NCBI GenBank assembly: GCA_904066235.2
Contig: CAJFCV020000005.1
Location: 124,001 to 188,000 of the forward strand
Reading direction: 5' to 3'
DNA: 64,000 nt
Source: Bursaphelenchus xylophilus
Taxonomy: Eukaryota > Nematoda > Chromadorea > Rhabditida > Aphelenchoididae
Shown: piece after piece, positions 1-10,900 of the stretch
Layout of the letters: each line of letters opens with the position of its first letter
How positions within the stretch are numbered: position 1 is the first letter of the stretch
Position numbers and translations under genes: made by a program
Notes under the pieces: model-generated
What the model saw: only the letters and a program-made list of their open reading frames with translations
What the model was told of the DNA's origin: nothing
Database searches by the model: none

Positions 1-1
1 T

Positions 2-304
2 TGGTCAGATGCGTTCCGCTATGTCGAGATTCCTGAGCGTTCTCTGCACGTGCCATTAGAGATATGCAAAACTCGTTGTGGTTCTTGCCCAAGCGAGGTC
101 GTAGAATGCTCGTTGTGCGCCTACTGTATGCCAGAAAGCCTAAAGCTGCATTTAAGCAATGCATACGTTGAGCATTTGGGACGACGAGAAATGCGAAGGG
201 TTGTCCCAAAGCTTGACAGTTCCGAGACCGAGTTGACTTCGTACGACTGGCTGCAGAAACGATGGTTCCAACTTAAATGCAAAGAGGACGTCTCCTTCTG
301 TTAG
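2..304 (+). CDS. 3' end of an unrecognised cysteine-rich protein gene (partial)
   Basis: The reading frame is open from base 2 to a TAG stop at 302-304, so this is the last exon or exons of a gene that begins outside the window. About 100 residues are visible. They include a cysteine cluster (CKTRCGSC, then ECSLCAYC), a charged stretch and a C-terminus ending in KEDVSFC. Codon use is varied with many G/C third positions, which suggests real coding sequence. An AATAAA signal lies at 364-369, about 60 nt after the stop, and supports gene termination here. I do not recognise the family. The paired CxxC-like cysteines could bind metal or form disulfides. The internal GTG near base 50 is not a start, because the frame continues upstream of it. 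Confidence 0.7.
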   Translation, partial: WSDAFRYVEIPERSLHVPLEICKTRCGSCPSEVVECSLCAYCMPESLKLHLSNAYVEHLGRREMRRVVPKLDSSETELTSYDWLQKRWFQLKCKEDVSFC

Positions 305-363
305 AGCTTTCATTACGTTAGAAACTTGTTTATTCGACCGACATAAACCACATCAACGAAGTT

Positions 364-369
364 AATAAA
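364..369 (+). terminator. Polyadenylation signal AATAAA of the window-start gene
   Basis: AATAAA lies 60 nt downstream of the stop codon at 302-304 in AT-rich DNA, the usual position for a nematode cleavage signal. Confidence 0.5.
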
Positions 370-532
370 AAATCAAAAATATATTCATAAGTGGTGGTAG
401 TGCTGGGAATGCGGCGCTCAGATTTTGATAAAACTTCATAAATTTTACATGTTAGACTTATTTTTTAAAACAAGCCCCTTGCTAGCTGAATTAAAGAACC
501 AACTTGGCTAAACCTTATCAGGCATGACTGAA

Positions 533-996
533 TCAGTCCGCCGCAAAATCGGGGAATGGATGATATAGCAGGGGTGCGTGCGGTTCTGGCACTTTCCGAT
601 CCTCCCCAAAAACATCACTGATTATCGATTCAAGTACGTTCTTTTTCTCCGGTTCGCGTGTTGTGGTTGATGTAGGCGGCGTTGACGAATGCGGTTTTTC
701 TTTTACGCAAATCGTGGTCCCCGGCTGGAATTAATAAACCGTTTAAACGTAATTCGTTCTTTAAGCAAAAAAATTTTCTCTTTAGAAAGTTTACAGAAAC
801 AAAATCATACCTCAAGAGACTCGCAGTTAGCGTCATGATTTATTAACGAAAACTGTTCTTCTGTCAACCCATACGCTTCCCATATTTTTGGGCAATCCTC
901 GTTAGGCTGTACTATGTGTTCAGTCAAACAGTTTTGACAGTTGCAACTGTTAAACAGTACAATCAGAAGAAAAGAAAATATTCGATGAAACGCCAT
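533..996 (-). CDS. Small secreted single-LysM-domain protein
   Basis: Two exons: 996-811 and 724-533, joined in phase 0 across an 86-nt intron (GTATGA...TTCCAG), giving about 125 aa. Residues 1-20 form a signal peptide (MAFHRIFSFLLIVLFNSCNC). Residues 24-69 read as a LysM domain: HIVQPNEDC, an IWEAYGLTEEQF helix, a C..L element and a closing GTTICV strand. LysM modules bind N-acetylglucosamine polymers (chitin, peptidoglycan), so an extracellular glycan-binding role is likely. The tail after the domain is rich in Thr and Pro and has no membrane segment. The splice restores the canonical end of the domain: without it the frame stops right after SLEV. No catalytic domain is present. The LysM assignment is strong; the biological role is inference. 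Confidence 0.78.
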
Positions 997-1731
997 TTTA
1001 AAAATTGGAAGTCTGTTTTGGTTACCTGTAAAATAATATTTTTTAACTTGCGCAAAGGTCGACTGAAGGTCTTTTTTTGAGAAGGCTGTGAAAAGAAAAC
1101 AAATTCAATTGAGCGAAAACTTTTGCTGTATGTATAATACATTCGGTTTCCCTTGGCTCCCCCAGTCAATCCTTTCAAATATTGTTTTATTTCGCTATTG
1201 GTTGCTGTAAAGGTATTATGGTTGACACCTTCTTTTGATAAGGCTATCACATTTGTGTTTTTCCTCAACGGAAAGTCTGGTTATTTTTTTAGAAAACTGG
1301 CTACCGCGGTGAGGGACAGCCCAACCTTTGACAGGTTGGCTCGGTAAGGAAGTGATGAAATTTTGGGCACGGAACTTTCAAATTGGAAGGGAGGCATTGA
1401 GCTTCAACAGAAAATCGATTTTTGGCGTTAGAAGTTTCAAGTGCGCGCACGCAGAGGAAAAAATTTACAGCGCAAGCCAACGGCTCACAGCAATTTCTGA
1501 GAAAAAGCTCCATTGGAAAACCCCAAACATTCATTCGCATAACGACAAATCTTTTTTGGCCCATCAATTTACAATCACACATGCCAAATCGTTACTATTA
1601 GTAAGAATAAAAACTTTATTACAAAGTGAAACAAACCATTTTAGCACTTTCAATAATTACTGAACAAAATACAAGCTAAAATCCAATACTTTTTATCGTG
1701 ATATAATAAAAACGATACGCTGGACCATTCT
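997..1731. other. Intergenic stretch between the LysM and fatty-acid-binding protein genes
   Basis: No convincing exon was seen. A minus-strand polyadenylation hexamer (TTTATT on +, 1615-1620) serves the fatty-acid-binding protein gene. A small perfect hairpin (CCAACCT stem, 5-nt loop) lies near 1321-1339. The open frames here have no recognisable domain. Confidence 0.5.
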
Positions 1732-2230
1732 TTACTGGGCACGCTCGTACACTCGCTTGGCCTTGACACCCTCGCTTTCCATTTCCATTATCAACTTGTC
1801 GCCTTCAATGTAACGGACGAAGCGGCTGTCCTTGTCTCCGTCTTTGATCTTCTTCTGCACTTGAATGAGCTTGCCGTCTTCAAAGGTGAAGGTGCTCTGA
1901 AAAGTTTCAAGATTATCTTCATTAAAATTTATAAAGAAGTTTTGGTGTCTAAAAGTCGGAATCAATAATAAAAACAGCTCTTACCTTCAGAACACGGCCA
2001 TCAGCGGTGGTTTCCTCAAACTCCTTGCCCAAATCGAACTCGGTGAGGACGTTCTTGAAGGTGGACTGACTGTGCAATTTCCAATGGTCACCCTCGACTG
2101 AGATCTCCAACAGAGGCTTCAAGGTGGCGGCCATCTTACGGGTAATGAGTCCAACACCGACCTGCTTCATGTAGGCATCGAAGTTGTCAGATTCGATCAA
2201 GTTCCACTTTCCGACGAATTGTTGGGCCAT
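1732..2230 (-). CDS. Intracellular fatty-acid-binding protein (lbp-type lipocalin fold)
   Basis: Two exons: 2230-1985 (82 codons) and 1896-1732 (54 codons plus TAA), joined in phase 0 across an 88-nt intron (GTAAGA...TTTCAG). The 136-aa product is close to the family norm of 130-137. It starts with the FABP signature (GKWNLIESDNFDAYMKQVG, residues 7-25). It continues with KFE-type strands and the turn TADGR, then ends with R110 and the R130-x-Y132 carboxylate-binding pair. There is no signal peptide, so it is a cytosolic carrier of fatty acids or similar ligands, like C. elegans LBP-5/6 and vertebrate FABP3/4. The ATG sits just after an acceptor-like TTCAG about 40 nt upstream on the minus strand, compatible with trans-splicing or a 5'UTR intron. 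Family assignment is secure; the exact paralogue is not. Confidence 0.93.
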
Positions 2231-4910
2231 TTTTCGCAAGTGTAGTCGTTGTTCTGAAGGTGTGTAAGTTAGCGCAACGCTAAAAAGACGAGGCGCGATA
2301 TGTGACGCTAAATAAAACATCCGGCCGGTTAAATGTTCGAGGAAATCGTGAAATGACTTGAATAAAATTGTTTTTCAGTTCAGGAATTTTCTTGATACTA
2401 GAATAAACAAGAAGAGCACAAAAGAAAAAATTATTTAGAACAAATTCGCAGTACATTACAAACCCAAAAACCATAAAACGAAATAAATCTTTTCGACAGG
2501 CCATCTCCTTATAAACACCCCAACAGAGACAAAAATCACGTTCACAACAGTGTTCTGCCCATCTTATCAATCACTGTTTATTTTCCCGTTCGCTATCATC
2601 GTGGAAGCCCCAAATTACAAAACCAAAGTGACTTAAAATTACTGGAGCAAAACCTGACCGTAGGCCCAATGACAAGAAACACAGCATACCAGTCCATTTT
2701 AAAAACGCCAAAAATTTAGGTACTACTGCATCCGTCAACTCAAATTTTCCATAAAATAACAGCCAATGAAAAATTGGGTCCATAAAATCTAGTGTTCGGG
2801 AGAAAAAATGAGATGATAAGGCTCGAACACTGTCGTCTCTGCTGGAAAATCAAGGCCAAAGTCCATAAAACACATTGTTTACCGCATTAGAGTCAAATAA
2901 AAACCCAAAGCTTCTGTTTCGAACACTAAGAACACTCGCCGGACCCTACGAGAAGCAAAAAACATGTGCTTTGGGAGTTTCTTTTTTGCCCGAAAGGGTC
3001 AGATCCGCAGGCATCTCTCTCCGGATGAGTAATCTTGAAAAATGCACTAAGGATCCTGTATATCAGATAAGAAATGGGCTGATAGGACTAAAAATTTAAA
3101 ACAGAGACCCGCAGAAAACAGTAAAAAAGCAATTCTCGGATATTACACTACACATCATTCTTGCTTCAAATAAATTTGTCAAACTAAAGCAGTAGAAGCA
3201 ATGATACCACCTAGAAATATTTGAGGATGTGCTGAATCACAGTCTCAAGCACTCGCACAACGTGGAATGAATGAATCATGGACAATATAATTTGGAAACA
3301 TCCGAAACCCTGGAAATGACTCAATCTTGTGCATAAAAGGCCCGGTTATTCGAAAAATGGTCCTTGTTTTGGCTGTTCAAGGCCTTCCCCTCCTCAAAAA
3401 AAAACACGTGGCAAAGTGAAAACAAAACTGAAGGGGGAATAAGATAGGCCGGGAGAACAAAGAGCATCACGCTATTTTTGTCAACAATTACGTCCCCGAT
3501 CGCATTGTAAAGAATTTTTTAGGCATTGACATGGAAGGTTCGAGAAGAATGAAGCGATTGCGACAAAAAAGGCAAAGTTTAGGTACAAAACAAGCGTCTT
3601 CGCCAACCAAAACAATTTTCGAAGCAAAAACGCGCAAATAATCCAACATTTCAGCCCTCTTCATCGCAATGAAAGCTCAGTTACCCATTTGCAACACCTA
3701 AATGTGGAAACACAGCAAAAACCCCCCGAAAAAATAGTGAAGAACCGTTCGAACGCGAGGAAAATAAACAATTTCGAAAAAGGGGAGAGAGGAGAAATAA
3801 ACGTTCCCGCAGGCCAGCGAGAATGCCAATTCTCCCTGAACATCAGGGAAATTTTCAAAAATTTTTGTAAAAAACGCCCATTTTCGAGAAACTTTACGAT
3901 GAGAAAAGAGGGAAAGCTGCGCCCGCGATTACGCCCATTTGAAGAAATTGCATACGTTGTGGGAGTTTGTGGGAACACAAAAAAAATTGCCGTAGTTTTA
4001 ATGGTGAAATTGAACTTTTTTGCAAAATTTTTGTAAATTTTTGCTAAAAAATCGTTAGGATTTAAAATTTAAAAAAAACAAACGTTATCTTTGCAAAGAT
4101 CTTTGCCAATTTCGGCGAAAAACATTATTTTTGGTGGAAAGATTGTGCCCTACAAAAAACTATAACTTTTTTGCGTTCTTTCGACCTCAAAACCTCAATC
4201 GGGAGCTAGGAGTCTCGCATATTCTCAGAAAAAATTATCTAGATTTGTTGGGGGTACTTTCGCCATAAGTTACAGGATAATGTCAATCAAAATTTGATAA
4301 ACCAAACTGCTGTCTATGGGGTAATTAGGTACAAATTGTGTGTTCCCGAAGATTGTTCATTTCTTATCATTGTCAACTGGCCCTTCTGATTGATTTTTGG
4401 GGTTCCATTAATCCGTGGAACGGCCGTTATACAGGGTGTCTCAAGAAATAGAACTTGACTTTACGGTTATTTTTTATTACGGGTAGATCGGTTGTTCGCT
4501 TGTAACCTACCAAATGCCTGGCCATAGTTGTGGATCACATGAGCCAAGAAATCGAGCTGCCAGAAACGAAATAGGAGAGGCTTTACACTCACATATCAAA
4601 GTTTATTTTTAGTGTAACATACATGTGTACCTCGGTCTTATATCCGAATTTATAATGTTGGCGCACACTAACACGACCGGAAACTACATCAAGAATTAAA
4701 GGTTAATTTTAAAAAAAATTGATTATAAAGTATAGCTAAAGTGAACCCAATAAGAGAAAATTCAAAAGATCAGCAAACATTTGTACAGAATACAACATTG
4801 ACAATGTCTCTTCCGACATGATATAATTTAGATTAACAATATTTCTTGAACGACCTAACAACAGACAAACTGGGACGTCGGATGTTCCCAACAAACACAA
4901 TGACTTTGTT
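2231..4910. other. Intergenic stretch with one transposon end
   Basis: About 2.7 kb without a recognisable gene. The open frames at 2280-3100 and 3660-4036 show no domain, and their codon use is like the surrounding AT-rich DNA. The only structured item is a mariner-like terminal motif near 4434 (listed separately). Confidence 0.45.
4434..4470 (+). mobile_element. Solo mariner/Tc1-like terminus
   Basis: The sequence TA-CAGGGTGTCTCAAGAAATAG has the same CAGGGTG start, preceded by TA, as the two complete mariner-sized elements at 25.6 and 29.3 kb. No matching inverted partner was seen within the following 3 kb, so this is a solo end or a decayed element. Confidence 0.35.
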
Positions 4911-7910
4911 TTATCGAGCGCCAGTGTCGCTGTCAGTGGGACCAGCCGAATCGTAGACGGCGTCACTGTCGCGAACTTCGCTTTGCAAGCAACAAGCCGG
5001 CTGTTCGAGGGTTCCAGCGCCGCAATCGCAGAAGAATCTGAAATTCAAATTAATTAAATTCTTTGAGGATTGTTTTGCTAATGAGCAGAAAAAATTCTTT
5101 TTCAGCATCATACTAAGGGAAATGTGATGTTTAGAGCTTAGCGAACTTATTAACGCCAGACTTACCGGTCATGTCTCACAAATTCCACTTGATGCCCAGC
5201 ATGACAATGCTTTATGCAGTTAACACATATGGCATTTCTGTCCGTTGTGTTGCATGTGATGCATCTGAACTCATGGTGTTAAATATATGGTTAATAGGAA
5301 AACGGTAGCACCAATATTAAACCCACCTAAAAAAGTCGTGCATGGGAAACGACGTGCAAGAGCTGATCTTGAACAGACAGTAGCCTGAATTTACGGCCTT
5401 CTCAACGGAATTTGCATTTTCGTACACTCGGTTGTCTCGAAGGATTGGCTTTACATCGCTGGCCGTGCAAATTCCTCCGAATTTATTGTTGTAGACATAA
5501 TTCGACTCCAGGGTTGCCGTAGCCCCACTTGTGACCTCAATTCCGGCTGCTCGTCCGTCGTAAACCTTGTTCCTCCTCATAGTGGGATTGCTTTCCGTTG
5601 AGATCAGTACCCCCGCTTGGGCATTCCTATATATCTCGTTGTCTTCCAGCAGACCTTTTCCCTTGTTGAAAATGCATACACCTCCGTCTCGTCCGTCGTA
5701 GATCTTGTTTCGTCGTAGGATGGGATTTGACTCAGTCTTGATCCAAACGCCGGCCATAGCATTGTCAAATATTTCATTGTCTTCCAAAACTCCCGCGCCG
5801 TTATTGTAAACAAGTACTCCTCCATTTGCGCCACCCCATATTTTGTTCCGCGTGATCTTGGGATTGGAGCCGGTACGGATTTGTACTCCCGAATACAGAT
5901 GGTTGAAAATGTCGTTTTCTTCCAGCAGGCCATGCCCGTTGTCGTAAAAATACACACCAACTTGTCGGCCACTGTGAATACGATTACGCCGCATAATGGG
6001 CGTCGATCCGGTGGTTACCCAAATTCCAGCCAAGGAGTTCCCATAGACTTCGTTTTCTTCAACAAGACCTTTTCCTTTCTCGTGAACATAAATCCCACCG
6101 TGCATTCCATCGTGAATCTTGTTTAACCTTACAATCGGATCGGAGTTAGTGCGTATTTGAATTCCGGCCAATGCGTTCCCGAAGATGTTGTTTTGTTCTA
6201 TCAGTCCTCTTCCCTCACTGAAGATATAAACCCCACCTTGACTGCCGTGGAATATTTCGTTCTTTCTTATGGTCGGGTCTGAGTGTGATGTAATCCAGAC
6301 GCCCGCGAATCGGTTGGAATATATTCGGTTTTCCATAAATTGACCTCGCCCCCTTTCATGGACGTATATTCCTCCGGTACGGCCATGGTGAATGTCACAT
6401 CTCACAACCGTTGGATTTGCGTGCATTTTTACTTCGATTCCGCTTATCGTGTTTTCGTAGATATTGCACTTTTCAAAGTAGCCGTTTCCATGTTCAAATG
6501 TGAATATTCCGACGTCCAAACCGTGGTGAATCTCACAACGGCGAAAAGTTGGCTGAGCGTGATATTTTACCCAGACTCCTGCCAGCCGATTCCGCGCAAT
6601 ATCGCATTCCTCAAATAGCCCCATTGCATGGTCGTTAATGTAAATACCGACATTTTGGCAGTCTAAAACTTCGCACTGTCGAATTCTGGGGTTGGCTTTA
6701 GCTTTGCTGACGCAAAGAGCGGCTCCTAGACTGGAGGTTGAATGTATAATACATTTTTCGATTAGAGGGCTCGAATCATCGGTAACCAAGAGAGCGTAAT
6801 GATTGGCATGTGTGGCTGGACACAATTCCACTGGGTTGAAGGTTACTTTGATATAGCCGAGGTAACAGTTGAGTGACCCGCCTGTGAAAGCGACCGTAGT
6901 GTCTACCACGCTATCTATGACGACGCTTTGAGCGATTTTTTGTTCAGCGCCTGAAAAAGATTCCTTTAAATTGCGTCTTGAGAACGTTAGGTATTAAAAT
7001 TACAACTTACTAGCTCCAATAATTTGAACACCATTGGGAATATTGACTGTCGAATCAACTTGATATGTTCCGGTATGCAGAAAGATTAGTTTTTCGTGGT
7101 CAGGACGAGCCTCGACATAACTAAGAGCGCCTTCGATTGTGTCAAAATGGGCAATTTTACAATGGCCAACGCCGTTTGCCATATCTTGCCGCACGTGGAC
7201 GCCTTGTCTTAGTTGAAGATAGCTGTCGCGCCACGGATTTGGTCGGCGGCAAGCTTTAACCTCACGAAATTCGAATTTACCATGGCCCGTGTGGAAAAGG
7301 GGGAGACGATATTCAAAGATTTCTTCGTATTTCCGTCGCCACAATTCCGTATCATTGGCGAGGCAGAAGAACCGACGACAAACTGCGGAACACCGGGCCA
7401 GGTCGTCTACGTGTAGGTACGAAAACACCTAAACAGGGAAAAAGTATTATAAAATAAAACTCTTAAGTTAAGACTATCATTACAAAGAAAAAGCATTTAT
7501 TTCTATACCTTTGATATGACTTCAGTAGGCAGCCTACTGATGTAACCTTCATTTGAGAGGCATTCTCCATCCACACCGGCCTCGTTTGTATCAGTCTTCG
7601 TCCCATTGAAGGCTTCCCCAGGATAGTCGGGTTTCATCGATTTTACACTGGGTTCCAAAAGTTGTTCGTCGCCCGTTGACGCCATCATACTGGGACAATC
7701 CTCGGGTTCGGGCTTGATATGTCGCTTGGCACTGCGGCGCAATAAATTTTTCAAATCCAAGACCTCGTCCATAATTGGCGCAATGTCGGCCAACGGATTA
7801 CTCGGCCCCGCCGACGATGAAGGGCTTACGCTTTCCGCTGTTGGAGGCGTGAGGTTGAACATGTTTATCGCTGTGTATAGCTGCTTTCCATCCTCCGTGT
7901 CGCCGCCCAT
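4911..7910 (-). CDS. FBXO11: F-box protein FBXO11 / DRE-1 (SCF ubiquitin ligase substrate receptor)
   Basis: Five exons: 7910-7509, 7428-7011, 6950-5327, 5264-5166 and 5037-4911. All joins are phase-consistent and give 889 aa, close to human FBXO11 (about 930) and C. elegans DRE-1. Residues 1-125 are a low-complexity N-terminus with a [10 protein letters not shown] segment. An F-box ([20 protein letters not shown]) spans about 127-172 and crosses intron 1. Residues 290-800 are a long run of PbH1 right-handed beta-helix repeats of 23 residues ([20 protein letters not shown] type). The last 80 residues are a UBR-type zinc finger split over exons 3-5 ([32 protein letters not shown]). The F-box docks SKP1-CUL1; the helix recruits substrates. 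In C. elegans, DRE-1 controls developmental timing by degrading BLMP-1, and the same role here is inference. Introns are 60-128 nt. Confidence 0.96.
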
Positions 7911-10900
7911 TTTGTGTACTTGTAAGATAAACGACTTGGCCTGATTTTTGTCAAAGCACGGAATAAGCTATATGTATTGTGTGGTAGTTTACTGAGTTGT
8001 TGGATGACGATCGGAAGTTGATGATCTACGACCTAGTAAGCAACCATGTGCTTCACTTTCAAGTAATGTTGGTTATCACTATCCTTGGCCAATAGCAAAT
8101 GTAGTTTCCAACCGTTTTTTCAGCAGTGCCCAAGTTTTGTAGTAATATTAAATACGAACAAATGTTGTACCTCCTTCTTTCAGGAAGGCCCACCGGACTC
8201 TGAAAAAGCACATGGCATTAAGCGCGGTGATTGGAAATAAAAAATATTTCAGTTACCGCAAATAAACCTCGGGATATTCACCAATTAAAGGGACCTTGTT
8301 TGCCCTTTTATACGTAAAAAGGGGATTGAAATTTTTGTATGCAAAAGTTCCAATAAAAACAATTTTGTTTTGTTCTGCATGAAGCTTCTAATTTCAGCGT
8401 ATACAGGAAAATTAGCATTTTTAACATTTTCAAGAGAAAGCGATGTCACAAAAAACAAAATGAAACGAAAAAGCCTTTCCGAAAAGATCAAAGATTCCAA
8501 TATCATGAAATGTTTGGCTATAGATCTTAGGAGTTATGCAATATGACACGAAATTAGAAATATTAAAGTCAAGTATACCCAAAAAAGGCGACAAAATGGA
8601 ACTGCGAATGCAATGCGGAAGTTTTAATGGAAATTTGAGAGCCGAGCAGAAAAGAGCGTTTACTCTGCCGGCCGACGTCTTTTTTCTTATTTCGTCCCCA
8701 CTCTTTCACCAGCCGACCCCGCAGAATTGCGAGAAACCCATCGAAATAACCTTGAATTATGCGCTGAGACCAAGGCACCCAAGATGCGCGTAAGTTGGTT
8801 TTTGAGGATTTAAAGGCAAACGTGATCCGATAAAAACGTTTTGATCAACGAATCGTGCGTGCTAAATAGCGTTGTTATCGAGGAATTTTAAACTGAAAAT
8901 TTTTGAATTTCCGTAACATAACGAAACATGTTCCATTCAATCAAAAGAATGCGTTTTTCTAAAGTAATCGGGCATGTTGGCGGTAGTGATGGATTTATAA
9001 AACGGAAAAATCAAAGATATCCTTTTTCACTCTTACCCTAATAGCAGTCTAAATCTTTTACATCCATATTATGTAAAGCTCAAATCTTAAGACACAAAAT
9101 AATTACGTCCTAAATTTTCTGAGGCCAAAAACATGAACAAACACAGAAAAAAACCACAAATAAAATTTTGCCGCAGGACAGCGGAACGGGTGAATAAAGG
9201 ACACGAAAAACGTTCTTTTCGAAAAAATGTCGAAAGGAAGGCCTTGTTTAAAAGCTAAACCGACTTTGTTCGAATATCATATGGACACAAATAGGAGTCA
9301 ATCTGGACTACAAACAGTCACAAAGGTAGAAAAGTGCCCGAAGTGTTTATGTTTTTTTGCGTGCCATATACGAAATATCCAATGTGCTAAACTCCAATGA
9401 AAAAACCCGTCTTAAAACTCTTAGGAATATTGTTAGATAGCCGTGAAATTAAGCCATATTTAAGATATTTGCTAACACAATCCTCGGCTTGAAAACCCAA
9501 GAAATCGCTGTGAGATTATGGCAATTTAAGATGCACCAAGAACGTAAATTTTGAAACAACGGTTTAACAAATGCCGTGCCAAAACATCGGAAAAAACACG
9601 TATCTATACAATGAAATAGAATCAGACGAAAAAACCTTTTCTTCATCTCCCTCGGATTCAGAAGTATTGATTCGGAGAGAGGAGAAAGAATCCACAATAT
9701 TTCTCTCACTCCCCACCCCGCACACAGCCTTCACCGTCCGATTTTTTATGAGAGCTTTTCTTCGGATATTCTCCTTCCTAAAGTGCAGCTGGGGTGAAGG
9801 AAGTTGTCGGGAAGCAAAGGCGCGCCGGGTGGAATGCTAAATTTGGAGGGATGCGCCTTGGGTCATCAAAAGGTAAAAACATGTTTGGAAAATGGTCTTG
9901 CAGGAGTCAATTGTAAGTTTCGCATTGCAATTTCGATAAAGCATTCAGCTTATTGAAAAAAGCTCGAAACATCTCAAAAAATGGTGATTAATCACCAAAT
10001 TATTTAAGTTGTAAAAGACGGCAACGAACAAAATATTAAAAATTAAATCCAGCCCAACAAACGCGCCGACCCTCACTGACCAATGGGATTAAAAAAACCC
10101 TAATTCATTCGAATGTTCGTCCGACCTTGTGACGATCGCCTCCGGTTCGGAAGAAGAAAGGATCTAACGCTGCGCGCAGAGTTCACACGCTTCCCCCCAA
10201 AATCCCATCTGCTGACGATGAGTAGGTTTCAGCCGACACGAAAACGGTTCAAACATTGGAATTATTGTCATAAACCCTACACCGAAGAAGCGATACAAAG
10301 ATCCTGTTATAGATTTGCGATGTGACCGATAGAATGTTGTGTACTCTGTCGAAGATGACATCGTACGCAACTAATCAAAGAAATAAGAGATAATTGGGGT
10401 ATGAAGCAAAGCAGAATTAAACTTTTGACAAAGATGAGAGGTGGCTTACATCCAGCAAGTCAAGGGTCAATTGCATTATCAGCACAATCAAAAATCTGAA
10501 TTTCCTGCCTATCATCCGCCCCATATTATTGTTCTCTTTCAGAAACGCGTTAAAGTTTATCTTCCCATATCCAAAAAAAAAAACAATTGATTGCCCTCAA
10601 CCAGATTGTTGCAACCACAAACATATAAAGAAGTCTTCCCTCCAGCAACCATTACGCCCCTTCTTTTCGCCCAGACAGGATATTGATGCTTTGCTCGGGC
10701 AACTCTCTCACATCTCCGCAGTGTCTCGCTTCCGTCCGTCTCCTAAGTGCACATTGTCTTTTGCAAATCGCGATCTCTATCGCAACGTGATGACCTAGAT
10801 GGAAAAGAAGAATAAGGAAAAATGGTGAGAACACATCATGAAAGTTAGAGCTTCTGAGTCTCTGTGAAGAGGGGATCCTTGGGCAAGCTTTTGGAAGAAA

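Noticed and set aside
5604..7416. Long open frames on both strands inside the FBXO11 region
   Set aside because: They are frame shadows of the beta-helix repeats, which repeat every 23 residues and keep other frames open; they show no domains of their own.
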